This document shows positions 10,601 to 17,672 of a DNA stretch of 21,681 bases, one piece after another. The notes beneath the pieces were generated by a model that was not told the origin of the DNA, searched no databases, and was given only the letters and a program-made list of their open reading frames with translations. Position 1 is the first letter of the stretch. Each line of letters starts with the position of its first letter. The DNA is from Lachnospiraceae bacterium (GTDB lineage: Bacteria > Bacillota_A > Clostridia > Lachnospirales > Lachnospiraceae): contig JAQUUB010000075.1 in assembly GCA_028694115.1 (NCBI GenBank), positions 1 to 21,681 of the forward strand, written 5' to 3'. Both the position numbers and the translations under genes were made by a program.

Positions 10601-10729
10601 CCGGTTGAAAAAAATAAAATCAAGTGTGGGAAATTACACTTCCAAGCAGTTTCAGATTTAGTTAAGTTTGACTGGGTAAATAGCTATGAACATTTTAAAG
10701 CAAAATTCCATGTAAAAGAGAGCATGTAA
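7643..10729 (+). CDS. res: type III restriction helicase-endonuclease (Res)
   Basis: A 1028-residue superfamily 2 helicase-nuclease. Walker A is METGTGKT (GTGKT at 95-99), motif II DEPQ at 216-219, motif III SATH at 247-250 and motif VI GRGLRL with R560 and R563. The C-terminus carries a PD-(D/E)XK nuclease: PD at 952-953 and ETK at 975-977. With Mod it would form a type III complex that travels along DNA from unmethylated sites and cuts it. The length is usual for Res. AAGGAGG at 7628-7634 fixes the ATG at 7643. It is the last gene of the cluster; no T-tailed terminator follows, but a long inverted repeat lies at 10735-10815. The nuclease and helicase motifs all appear intact, so the restriction arm should be active. 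Confidence 0.92.
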   Translation: MAKRIAFQFDDELEYQLKAINSAVELFRGLPRQVDGVYKPRHNYIPGMGDPIRNKDIIVGSRLLQNLRGVQLENQLFADETLAENNNFTVEMETGTGKTYVYLRTILELYKEYGFTKFMIVVPSIAIRKGVEKSMEQLRDHFKRLYDVDLSKHSFIYDSNNPKKVSTSLVETNDLSVCVLNIQAFNKDTNKIRTEDEYGQILWEDIKYIRPIVIIDEPQKIEGTKAKKSKSLQAIEDINPLFTFRYSATHKQLYNQIYKLDSYAAYKNELVKKIQVKTVHGVISKDYPYVRYITFTSDLKARIEIFSQEQGGIIRFKTFDVRANASLEDLSGGLSQYKNIRITEEPHKLKPLKIATQSDVFELELGHSNHEIEKNEAVRIQIRLAIKNHFDKQFAILRNGKKIKALTLFFIDSVKKVRDHESKDGRGEYLRIFDEEYAKALVTYGKQLEKYKDYFPDCTNVQSVREGYFAVDKKNNEVEIEGWDSSIEENKVVAKTQEDIDRGISLILEKKDELISFDEPLAFIFSHSALREGWDNPNVFTLCTLKSGGSDIAKKQEIGRGLRLPVDTDGNRCLDAKINELTVIANDYYDHFASALQKDFNENMNFNKNEVTADILVTTLQQAGIPDEKITAELVDTLKQELMLKGIINSSNVLNKSVEQTTKMLQEISFSDETLKEHMELVKEKFKELMIQKGSRRIDITNGDNEPYENSVRAFVSQDEFKKVYFGLCENLTKRSIYKFDIDKDKFIEDCAWEINDYLRFFSAKNEYKIETGKAGFNDAQMFVMEDAVYKVGGMDVEIDATPKSDFEIANYIMHHTMLPRLAIFKILMKIEKRELLNNQDVLDCVTQKILKKLNDIKAENISSYEVIDGYELKVGDIFATDTIKEEDFQDQWRVFHANSDHSSAMNEYYKMDSQGEKEFAEKLEANENVILFTKLKKGGFVIDTPYGHYSPDWAIVCRKEGLDEGAVGIYFIVETKAGKADNTLMPVEKNKIKCGKLHFQAVSDLVKFDWVNSYEHFKAKFHVKESM

Positions 10730-10734
10730 TATAA

Positions 10735-10815
10735 TTCAGGAAACACATAGTTGAAATTCGATTATCATGTAAATATTTATTGTTTAGGATGGTTAATAAC
10801 TGTGTGTTTTCTGGA
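10735..10815. repeat. long wobble-paired inverted repeat
   Basis: CAGGAAACACATAGTT at 10737-10752 pairs over its whole length with AACTGTGTGTTTTCTG at 10798-10813, with two G-U pairs and no mismatch; pairing extends two more bases outwards if another G-U is allowed. The loop is 45 AT-rich bases. No T run follows on either strand, so it is not a simple terminator. It lies in the gap between Res and the YdbC-like gene and could be an mRNA-stabilising or processing structure, or a very small miniature transposable element. Confidence 0.65.
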
Positions 10816-10853
10816 AAATAAAAAAAGAAATAATAATATTAAGGAGAGATACG

Positions 10854-11069
10854 ATGGCAGATATAAAGTTTGATATTGTTGAAGAAATAGGTGTACTTTC
10901 GGAAAATGCGAAGGGCTGGAAAAAAGAATTAAACCTCATAAGTTGGAACGGAGCAGCACCAAAATATGATATTCGTGATTGGGCACCAGAACATGAAAAG
11001 ATGGGAAAAGGAGTTACTTTGACGAGAGAGGAAGCAGTCCAACTTAAAGATATTTTGAATAAACTGTAA
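10854..11069 (+). CDS. PC4/YdbC-family ssDNA-binding protein
   Basis: A 71-residue protein matching the bacterial PC4-like fold of YdbC. The beta-rich core runs IKFDIVEEIGVLS, KGWKKELNLISWNGAAPKYDIRDW and GVTLTREEAVQLKDIL, with the NGAAPKYDIRDW stretch being the family signature. Such proteins bind single-stranded DNA as dimers and can influence transcription or repair. AAGGAGA lies just upstream of the ATG at 10854. It sits between the Res gene (124 bases away) and the OLD-nuclease gene (80 bases away), both acting on DNA ends or single strands. It may serve one of these modules or be unrelated cargo; this family also occurs as a housekeeping gene. Confidence 0.8.
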   Translation: MADIKFDIVEEIGVLSENAKGWKKELNLISWNGAAPKYDIRDWAPEHEKMGKGVTLTREEAVQLKDILNKL

Positions 11070-11096
11070 TTGAAACTGTAATGTAAAGTAAAACGA

Positions 11097-11102
11097 TATA
11101 AT
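11097..11102 (+). promoter_or_regulatory. possible -10 element before the Gabija-like pair
   Basis: A perfect TATAAT lies about 48 bases before the ATG at 11150. The best -35-like hexamer, TTGAAA at 11070-11075, is 21 bases upstream, which is too far for a good sigma-A promoter. A start near 11109 would still give a normal short leader. The support is only the -10 hexamer. Confidence 0.3.
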
Positions 11103-11149
11103 TGCATATATTTTAAAATTGTAATTGCAGCAGGGAAGGGTAATATATT

Positions 11150-13063
11150 ATGTATTTACGAGAAGTATTTATTAAGAATTTTAGAAGCTTAAAAGATATT
11201 CATATGACTTTGAATGAAAGTACATTTTTAATTGGGGAAAATAATTCTGGTAAAACATCTTTCCTTGATGCTTTAAGATATGCACTAACGAGAAGTATTG
11301 GTAAAAATATTTTTGATGAGTATGATTATTTTATGAATGAAGATATGATTTCACCAAAAGATTCGGAAGGCATAGAAATAACTTTAATATTTCAAGAGAG
11401 AATAGCAGAGGAGTGGAATGGATATATTCTTGATAATTATGGAGAGTTATTACAGTACATAGGTAACCAAACAGAACTAGCATCAATAATTGTACGAGTT
11501 ACATCGTCTTTTAATATAGCCACTGGTGAATTCGAAGGAAAAACCGCTTTTTTAAATAAGGAATACAATGAAATAATTGGAAGAGCCCAGAATAAAATTA
11601 CTTCATTCTATAAGCTGACACCTCTGTTTTATTTGCAGGCATTAAGAGATATAAAAGATACTTTTAGTGCGAAATCTCCTTTGTGGGGAAGATTTCTAAA
11701 AAAAGCTAATATTCCAAATGATAAATTAAAAGAAGTACAGGATAGTATTGAAATTCTTAATAAAGAGATAGTTGATACAGACGTGAATCTTACTAAACTT
11801 GTAAATTCCTTGGAGGATATTCAGAGGATTCTTGATTTTCAGGGTGATGACCTAGTATCAATAAATGCGTTACCTATTAAGTCGTGGGATTTATTGTCAA
11901 AAGCTCAGTTGGTATTAAATAATAATAGTAATAATACAAGTTTCCCACTAGAAAGACATGGTCAAGGAACACAAAGTGTTACAACAATATTATTATTTAA
12001 AGCGTATATTGATATTTTGTTAGAAGAAATGAATTCTAGTGAGGCAGAAGCAATTTTGACATTAGAAGAACCTGAAGCACATTTGCATCCGCAAGCTATT
12101 AGGGCTGTTGAAAAAGTTGTAAGAGAGACAAACTGCCAGAAAATCATAACTACGCATTCACCATACTTTCTTCAAAATATAGATTTAAAAGATATGAGAT
12201 TTTTCAAGAAAAGAAATGGAATAACAGAGATTAGAAAAATATATGATAAGATAGACATTTCGTTAAATACAGTATCCGAGGGATTAAAAAAAGTAGTTGC
12301 TAATTTTACGGAAGATTTAGAATTGGATGAGAATAATAAAGTTTTAGTGATTAAACGACCGATACAAGATCAGCTTGAAAGATGTGTGCTAGGCTGTTGT
12401 AAAGACGAGAATATTACAGAATACTTAGCAAGTAGTAAAAATATTTTTTCAAAGGAAGAATTATATGATTTGAATACTTTTGTTCAGAAGACCAGAGGGG
12501 AATTATTATTTGCACGTAAATGGATAATGTACGAGGGACAAACGGAAGATGTGATAATTCCATTTTGTGCAGAGTTGCTGGGATATAATTTGGATGATCA
12601 TGGAATAAGTGGTATAACCTATAGACAAAATGGTTCTGCAAAAGCTTTTGTAAAATTAGCAAAAGTGCTAGAAATAGATTGGATTATATTGGCGGATAAT
12701 GATGATCAAGGTGCAAGTACAAAACGTGAAGTTAAAAATTGTGGATATACAGATGAGGAAGTAAATAATAAAGTTATTTTAACCAATGAAACGGATATCG
12801 AACATGAATTTGTCAAGGCTGGATTTCTTGAAGATTATGAAATCGCTGTAGCTGAAATATTAAATGAAGAAGTGAAAAAATTAAAGGACGAGGGTAAAGT
12901 TCAAGAATATGAAAATGCTATTATAGATATTATTCAAAAGGGAAAAGTTGAATATGCTTATAAGCTCGTTGAAGTATGGAAAAACAGAAACATTACAAAA
13001 GAAGAGATACCTGAATTTGTTAAGAATTTTATAGAGGGAGTGTGTGCATATGAAAGAGGATAA
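11150..13063 (+). CDS. OLD-family ATPase-TOPRIM nuclease (GajA-like)
   Basis: A 637-residue protein with an ABC-type ATPase followed by a TOPRIM nuclease. Walker A is GENNSGKT at 29-36; Walker B is LTLEEPEAHLHPQ with E306-E307; the H-loop is TTHSPYF. The TOPRIM metal ligands follow: E462 in MYEGQTED, D516 and D518 in ADNDDQG, and E551 or E553 in TDIEHEF. This is the class 2 OLD architecture. With an adjoining UvrD-like helicase it gives the Gabija arrangement, in which GajA is a nucleotide-sensing DNA nickase. A GGGAAGGG site at 11133-11140 supports the ATG. It overlaps the next gene by 14 bases. GajA of Bacillus is somewhat shorter (under 600 residues), so Gabija-like is safer than Gabija. 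All key residues look present. Confidence 0.85.
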   Translation: MYLREVFIKNFRSLKDIHMTLNESTFLIGENNSGKTSFLDALRYALTRSIGKNIFDEYDYFMNEDMISPKDSEGIEITLIFQERIAEEWNGYILDNYGELLQYIGNQTELASIIVRVTSSFNIATGEFEGKTAFLNKEYNEIIGRAQNKITSFYKLTPLFYLQALRDIKDTFSAKSPLWGRFLKKANIPNDKLKEVQDSIEILNKEIVDTDVNLTKLVNSLEDIQRILDFQGDDLVSINALPIKSWDLLSKAQLVLNNNSNNTSFPLERHGQGTQSVTTILLFKAYIDILLEEMNSSEAEAILTLEEPEAHLHPQAIRAVEKVVRETNCQKIITTHSPYFLQNIDLKDMRFFKKRNGITEIRKIYDKIDISLNTVSEGLKKVVANFTEDLELDENNKVLVIKRPIQDQLERCVLGCCKDENITEYLASSKNIFSKEELYDLNTFVQKTRGELLFARKWIMYEGQTEDVIIPFCAELLGYNLDDHGISGITYRQNGSAKAFVKLAKVLEIDWIILADNDDQGASTKREVKNCGYTDEEVNNKVILTNETDIEHEFVKAGFLEDYEIAVAEILNEEVKKLKDEGKVQEYENAIIDIIQKGKVEYAYKLVEVWKNRNITKEEIPEFVKNFIEGVCAYERG

Positions 13064-14957
13064 ATATACGGAATCGCAGAAAAGTGCAATTGCCTGGAAT
13101 GATGGACCGGTTATTATTTTAGCAGGTCCAGGCTCCGGAAAGACAGCTGTTTTAACTGAGCGTATAATTAGGATAATAAATGAATCAGAGAATGAAAGTT
13201 TTAGAATTTTAGCATTAACATTTACCAATAAAGCTGCGGCTGAAATGAGTTCAAGAATATCATCCCAAATTACGACCCAAGATAAGCGTCTTTTTGTAGG
13301 AACATTTCATTCGTTTTGCTCGGAAGTATTAAGGAATCATGGCTCATATGTAGGCGTAAATTCTGACTTTGACATTTTTAGTTCCAATGATGATTTAAAT
13401 GCTATCGTTGATGATTTAAAGAATGAGTTTTTGGAGGAACATGACAATGATGTAATTGATGATATTAAAATTTTGAATGCAATACAGTACTTTGAGAAAA
13501 ATCTGTGCTTAAATGAAGATGATATGGATAAGATTATGCCAAATACTAGGTATGAGTACGAATTTAAATGGTTTTACTTTAAGTATATTGAGAAACTTTT
13601 ATCTTTAAATTCAGTTGACTATGATCTGTTGATTCTATTAACATATAAGCTATTTGTAAATTTTCCAAATATTGCGCGTATATATAGAAGTATGTATAGG
13701 TATATAAATATCGATGAATTTCAGGATACTAATTTGGGGCAGTACATGTTAATTAAGAGTATGTGTGGTGAGAAAAACAATAATCTATTTATTGTAGCAG
13801 ATGATGATCAGGTCATTTATGGATGGAATGGTGCAAGTCATAAACGTTTAAGTACTTTTAAAGATGAATATAATGCCAGTTTAATTCAACTATTCCAAAA
13901 TTTTAGATGCCCCACAGAGGTTGTTGACTTAGCAAATAAGTTGATTGCACATAATTCGAGCCGTACAACGGATAAAAGACCATTAGAATCTATGAAAGTT
14001 ATGGAGGATTGTGGACAACATGTGTTTCTAAATAATTATGAAGAAGTTTCTGCGGAAGTTAATTCGGTGTCGGATTTGATTATTGATTTAAAGGAAAAAT
14101 ATCCTACAGAAAGTATTTGCGTTTTAGCACGAAATAATCGATTGTTAGAAGAGGCCTATAAAAAAGCTACAGAAAGGCAGATAAAATGTGCGAGATCAAA
14201 GAGAAAAGATGAGTTTGAAACGCCATATGTATTATTGATTTATGATATGCTCAAATTATCAAATCACAGAAATGACGAAAAGGTGCTTGGAAGAATTTTA
14301 ACATTAGTGAATGAATTAACTGAAATACCTATTCAATATGAAGAAGTAATATTAGAATCAGAAATCAGTAATAGAGATTTGCTGAAAGCATTATGCTGTT
14401 TTATCACAAAAAAATTAGGAAATGAAGATTTAGAAAAATCTATAATGCTAAATTTATGTGAAGGAAAAAATTTTATTAAATTCGTAGATGACGCTTTTGT
14501 GTGGATGGATGAACATATTAGTAAAATTGAGGATATAGAGCATAGAGAACAAGTAGAAAGTGAATATAATCTTGAGAAAAAAGTATGGAAGGATTTTCAG
14601 AGAAACCTGTCATATAATTATGATTTGTCTGAAATTACAATATCTACATTTCTTCAAGAGTTTTCTATGATATCTAAAGATATTGAACCTGACGAGGATA
14701 GTGTACAGTTTTTAACAATACATTCATCAAAAGGCAAAGAGTTCGATAATGTATTTCTTATTGGAATGGTAAATGATGAACTCCCATCCTTTCAAAGTGT
14801 AAAAAAGGGTATGACAAGTATCGAAATGGAAGAAGAAAGAAGAAACTGTTTTGTTGCAATTACTAGAGCGAAAAAGAGACTGTATTTATCATATTCTAAT
14901 ACTTATTTTGGCTGGAATAAGAAGGTATCACAATTTTTGGTTGAGATGTTTCAGTAA
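13050..14957 (+). CDS. UvrD/PcrA-like superfamily 1 helicase (GajB-like)
   Basis: A 635-residue SF1A helicase with every motif visible: Q motif near ESQKSAI, Walker A AGPGSGKT at 25-32, motif Ia TFTNKAAAEM, motif II DEFQD at 222-226, motif III ADDDQVIYGWNGA, motif IV NFRCP, motif V FLTIHSSKGKEFDNV and motif VI VAITRAKKR with R606. It would unwind DNA 3' to 5' and, as the partner of the OLD nuclease, act as the GajB component, thought to sense phage DNA ends and activate GajA. I chose ATG at 13050 because GAGGGAG lies at 13034-13040; the in-frame GTG at 13044 is only three bases away from that site. It overlaps the nuclease gene, indicating coupled translation. It is longer than Bacillus GajB (about 494 residues) and closer in size to complete UvrD-like enzymes. 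Confidence 0.87.
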   Translation: MKEDKYTESQKSAIAWNDGPVIILAGPGSGKTAVLTERIIRIINESENESFRILALTFTNKAAAEMSSRISSQITTQDKRLFVGTFHSFCSEVLRNHGSYVGVNSDFDIFSSNDDLNAIVDDLKNEFLEEHDNDVIDDIKILNAIQYFEKNLCLNEDDMDKIMPNTRYEYEFKWFYFKYIEKLLSLNSVDYDLLILLTYKLFVNFPNIARIYRSMYRYINIDEFQDTNLGQYMLIKSMCGEKNNNLFIVADDDQVIYGWNGASHKRLSTFKDEYNASLIQLFQNFRCPTEVVDLANKLIAHNSSRTTDKRPLESMKVMEDCGQHVFLNNYEEVSAEVNSVSDLIIDLKEKYPTESICVLARNNRLLEEAYKKATERQIKCARSKRKDEFETPYVLLIYDMLKLSNHRNDEKVLGRILTLVNELTEIPIQYEEVILESEISNRDLLKALCCFITKKLGNEDLEKSIMLNLCEGKNFIKFVDDAFVWMDEHISKIEDIEHREQVESEYNLEKKVWKDFQRNLSYNYDLSEITISTFLQEFSMISKDIEPDEDSVQFLTIHSSKGKEFDNVFLIGMVNDELPSFQSVKKGMTSIEMEEERRNCFVAITRAKKRLYLSYSNTYFGWNKKVSQFLVEMFQ

Positions 14958-14991
14958 CAATTTCTGAAAATTATTTCAAAAGAGATTTTTG

Positions 14992-15043
14992 AACAAACAT
15001 GAATAACAGGCTATTTATATAACGGACCTGTTTGTTGTCAAAC
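14992..15043. repeat. nested inverted repeats after the helicase gene
   Basis: AACAAACA at 14992-14999 pairs with TGTTTGTT at 15029-15036; AACAGG at 15005-15010 pairs with CCTGTT at 15027-15032; and GTTTG at 15030-15034 pairs with CAAAC at 15039-15043. These are mutually exclusive hairpins sharing one central arm. No T run follows, so this is not a standard terminator. It lies between the Gabija-like pair and the next gene and may be an operator or an alternative-folding leader. Confidence 0.4.
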
Positions 15044-15130
15044 GTTATAGTGTAATTAAGTAAGAAAATTTGATGAATATAATACATTTTGACTAATCCT
15101 GTAATATACTGCAGAGAATGGAGTGTTAAT

Positions 15131-16009
15131 GTGGCAAGAAGAGTAGAAGGAAGAGAAACGTGGCATAGACTTATAGAATGGGATAAAGGGCAAGCAGCAT
15201 CTGAAAGATTATCAGCAGCTATTTTAATTAGTGAAGGCTTTGATAATGTAGATCCTTCACATCCGTTAGGCGGTAAAGATGGAGGAAAAGATATTAAGTG
15301 TCAATTTAATGGGTCACTTTGGATTGGTGCAGTATATTTTCCACGAGGACAACAATTATTTAATACCACTAAAGACAAATTTATTCATGATGTTATTGGT
15401 GCAAAGAAAAATAAAGCAAAAGGAATTGCATTTATTACAAATCAAGAATTGCGTTTGTCTGAGAGAAAAGAATTAGAAGAAATCGATAAAATAGTTGATG
15501 TTAGAATATATCATTTAGAACGTATGGCAGACATAATAAATTCTCCTAAAATGTACGGAATCCGTTTAGATTATTTAGATATTGAAATGACAAAAGAAGA
15601 ACAAATTGCGTATTTTGCAGGTAGTGAAAGTAGAATGACAAGAATTGAAGAGAAGATAGATTTGTTAGTTAATAATATAAATGAAAAGCCTAATAGAACT
15701 GATATTTTTTCAGATAATATCGACGAGGACATTCGTACTTTAGAAGCTGTCGTTGAAGATATGAATATGCTTTGTGACAAAGTTTGGTTTAACCGACATC
15801 TAAATCTTAGATATCGGGTTGAACATGGAAAGAGCAAAGTTGATTCAACTATATGGAAGGGAGCATTAGATTCGGCGCAGAAATTAATTGATAAATATGG
15901 AGAAGAAAATTTAGGACCATATAGTGATTTTGAATGGGGAATGTTAAATGGTAAATTATCAGCACTTAGATGGGTACTTGGCGACGAATGGGACATGCTT
16001 GATACATAA
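15131..16009 (+). CDS. putative nuclease-like protein with conserved C-terminal domain
   Basis: The function is not established. The protein has 292 residues from GTG at 15131, chosen because GGAG at 15120-15123 is 7 bases upstream; an upstream in-frame TTG at 15089 has no such site. The N-terminal half contains ERLSAAILISEGF, then GGKDGGKDIKC and WIGAVYFPRGQQ, then AFITNQELRLSERKE and YHLERM. This pattern recalls restriction-endonuclease-fold modules (a strand-loop-D around KDI) although a clear ExK is missing. A predicted coiled coil follows (about 170-190). The C-terminal 60 residues, ENLGPYSDFEWGMLNGK and LRWVLGDEWDMLDT, look like a separate small domain I have seen in many bacterial proteins without known function. 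Its place directly after the Gabija-like pair suggests a defence effector; this is inference. Confidence 0.6.
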   Translation: MARRVEGRETWHRLIEWDKGQAASERLSAAILISEGFDNVDPSHPLGGKDGGKDIKCQFNGSLWIGAVYFPRGQQLFNTTKDKFIHDVIGAKKNKAKGIAFITNQELRLSERKELEEIDKIVDVRIYHLERMADIINSPKMYGIRLDYLDIEMTKEEQIAYFAGSESRMTRIEEKIDLLVNNINEKPNRTDIFSDNIDEDIRTLEAVVEDMNMLCDKVWFNRHLNLRYRVEHGKSKVDSTIWKGALDSAQKLIDKYGEENLGPYSDFEWGMLNGKLSALRWVLGDEWDMLDT

Positions 16010-16295
16010 ATATTATCTTGGTCCTATTTGTTTGTAGAATAAGACGGATAAATATGTATAAAAGTGTAATTCAAAGGCAAAAAGGGAGTAGGTGTTAGAT
16101 GACCTAGTGAGTGGGTATCCTAAATTTTGTGTAAATTATTATATAGGGTAAATATTCGCTATACACTTAAAATCCAGGTAAAGAATAAAGCTTAATAAGT
16201 AACAATAAAAAAATCGTGACACAAACCTTTGCATATACATAATTCTGTAATCCAGTTTCTGACAAAATGAATTTGTCTTAAGTCAATAGTTGTTC
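16010..16295. other. intergenic gap between convergent genes
   Basis: The candidate effector gene and the relaxase gene end towards each other here. The gap holds a small hairpin, GACAAA at 16261-16266 with TTTGTC at 16272-16277, too weak and without a T run to call a terminator. At 16111-16140, read on the - strand, the sequence AATTTACACAAAATTTAGGA resembles terminal repeats of IS256-family elements, but no transposase remnant is visible. I see no gene. Confidence 0.4.
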
Positions 16296-17672
16296 TTAAA
16301 GTTGCGGCCCATCCTTCTTGTTTTTCTGCTGCTCAGCAGACCTAGATGGATTAAGATATTTACTGATGTTCTCGAATTCCTGATTTAGTTTTTTAAGTTC
16401 TTTTTCATTGACTTTATACATCTGTGTAAAGGCATTTTTTTGTTCAGAGAGTTTTTGATATTCACCTTTTAACTTTTCAATATTCACAGATTTTTCGTTA
16501 ATTCTAAATCTCTCAAGCATACGTTTAGCGCCACCATACAGAAGCAATTTACTCTCATGGGAGCGTAGATATGCATCTGGATCTTTAGATTTTTCATAGC
16601 GATAATTATACTTCTTATTTTCTTGGTACTGGTCCACATATTTGATAATTTCAGCAAGCTCCTTCATCCGATGTTCTGTTTTAACAATGGATTCCTTAGT
16701 AGCTTTTGCAGTAGCAGTTGTAGTATGTATTTTGTCTTCTAATGTTGCAACAGAACCTGCAGAACGATAGCTACTCGCAGCAATCTTTAGATTCTGAATA
16801 TCGGCCCAATGTTGTAATCCAGTGTTGTCTCTAAATTTATCCTCATTGGTATCAATAAGCTTACGCTTGGAATCATCCCTATTTGGAAAAGAAACATTTC
16901 TTTTCTTAGGTAATTGTATTCCAATTTCAATTCGTTCCTTAATACGTTCTTTTGTATAATCTATACCTAGAGAACGTTTACTTCCTCGTACAAATCTTTC
17001 TTTATCTAACGGACGGAATGAGATATATTTTGTTCCGGTTTCTTCTAATGACTCCCCTTTGATTTCATATCCATTTGCACGCATGATGGTAAGAAAATCT
17101 ACATACGTTTTCGATGACTTAATAGCTTCATCAATATCTATTTTTAGCTTTGATTTCCATGAAGTATTATTCCTATTTGCATCCCATTCATTATGCTTTT
17201 TCCCGCGATCATTGCCAGGCGTGATGATGGATAAATTATGTTCCTGACATAATTTATCACTTAGATGTCTGATATTATAATAAGTTTTTTTGCAGTCATT
17301 ATATTTCTTGTGTTCAATGTTATCAGCAGCACAAAAAATCAGATGGTTATGGACATGACCTTTATCAATATGAGTGGTCAGAACATAGTTGTATTTTCCT
17401 TGCAATAATTTTTCTGCAAACTCCATTCCAATCTGGTGAGCTTCTTCATAAGAAACCTCTCCAGGAAGAAATGATTGTATCATGTGAAAAGCTTTTTTTT
17501 CATCGCTTTGGTTTGTTTTTGATAATGCAAATTTGAAGTCATAATGTGCAGTTTCTGGACTACATCCAAAGGAGGTAATTAATATAGAATCATCAGTTTT
17601 TGAAGGGTTACAGATGTATGCTATTGCTTTATGGACGGTTGTTTTGATAGCATGGATTTTTGTGTATGCCAT
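16296..17672 (-). CDS. relaxase/mobilization nuclease (MobA-like)
   Basis: A 458-residue relaxase that would nick one DNA strand at oriT and stay bound to its 5' end during conjugative transfer. The N-terminal nuclease domain has a likely catalytic tyrosine (Y19 in AIAYICNPSKT) and the metal-binding triad HIDKGHVHNH at 101-110 with H101, H106, H108 and H110. Residues from about 300 to 440 are charged and form a predicted coiled coil, usual for this family. The start ATG at 17672 overlaps the end of the MobC gene by 52 bases; an AAGGAG site lies 14 bases upstream inside MobC. The family is common in Tn1549-like elements of Clostridia. The relaxase runs opposite to the defence genes, whose block ends close to its 3' end, consistent with those genes being cargo. 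Confidence 0.9.
   Translation of the reverse strand: MAYTKIHAIKTTVHKAIAYICNPSKTDDSILITSFGCSPETAHYDFKFALSKTNQSDEKKAFHMIQSFLPGEVSYEEAHQIGMEFAEKLLQGKYNYVLTTHIDKGHVHNHLIFCAADNIEHKKYNDCKKTYYNIRHLSDKLCQEHNLSIITPGNDRGKKHNEWDANRNNTSWKSKLKIDIDEAIKSSKTYVDFLTIMRANGYEIKGESLEETGTKYISFRPLDKERFVRGSKRSLGIDYTKERIKERIEIGIQLPKKRNVSFPNRDDSKRKLIDTNEDKFRDNTGLQHWADIQNLKIAASSYRSAGSVATLEDKIHTTTATAKATKESIVKTEHRMKELAEIIKYVDQYQENKKYNYRYEKSKDPDAYLRSHESKLLLYGGAKRMLERFRINEKSVNIEKLKGEYQKLSEQKNAFTQMYKVNEKELKKLNQEFENISKYLNPSRSAEQQKNKKDGPQL

Noticed and set aside
341..10729. BREX or DISARM system
   Set aside because: A helicase plus methyltransferase layout suggested these, but there is no PglZ, BrxC or BrxL for BREX and no DUF1998 (DrmB) protein for DISARM. 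Mod and Res are clear type III subunits.
11061..11082. Direct repeat AAACTGTAAT twice after the YdbC-like gene
   Set aside because: Only ten bases, adjacent and AT-rich; it looks like a small local duplication without further copies.
15089..15130. Longer form of the candidate effector from a TTG at 15089
   Set aside because: It lacks a ribosome binding site, while GTG at 15131 has GGAG seven bases upstream and begins a charged, normal-looking N-terminus.
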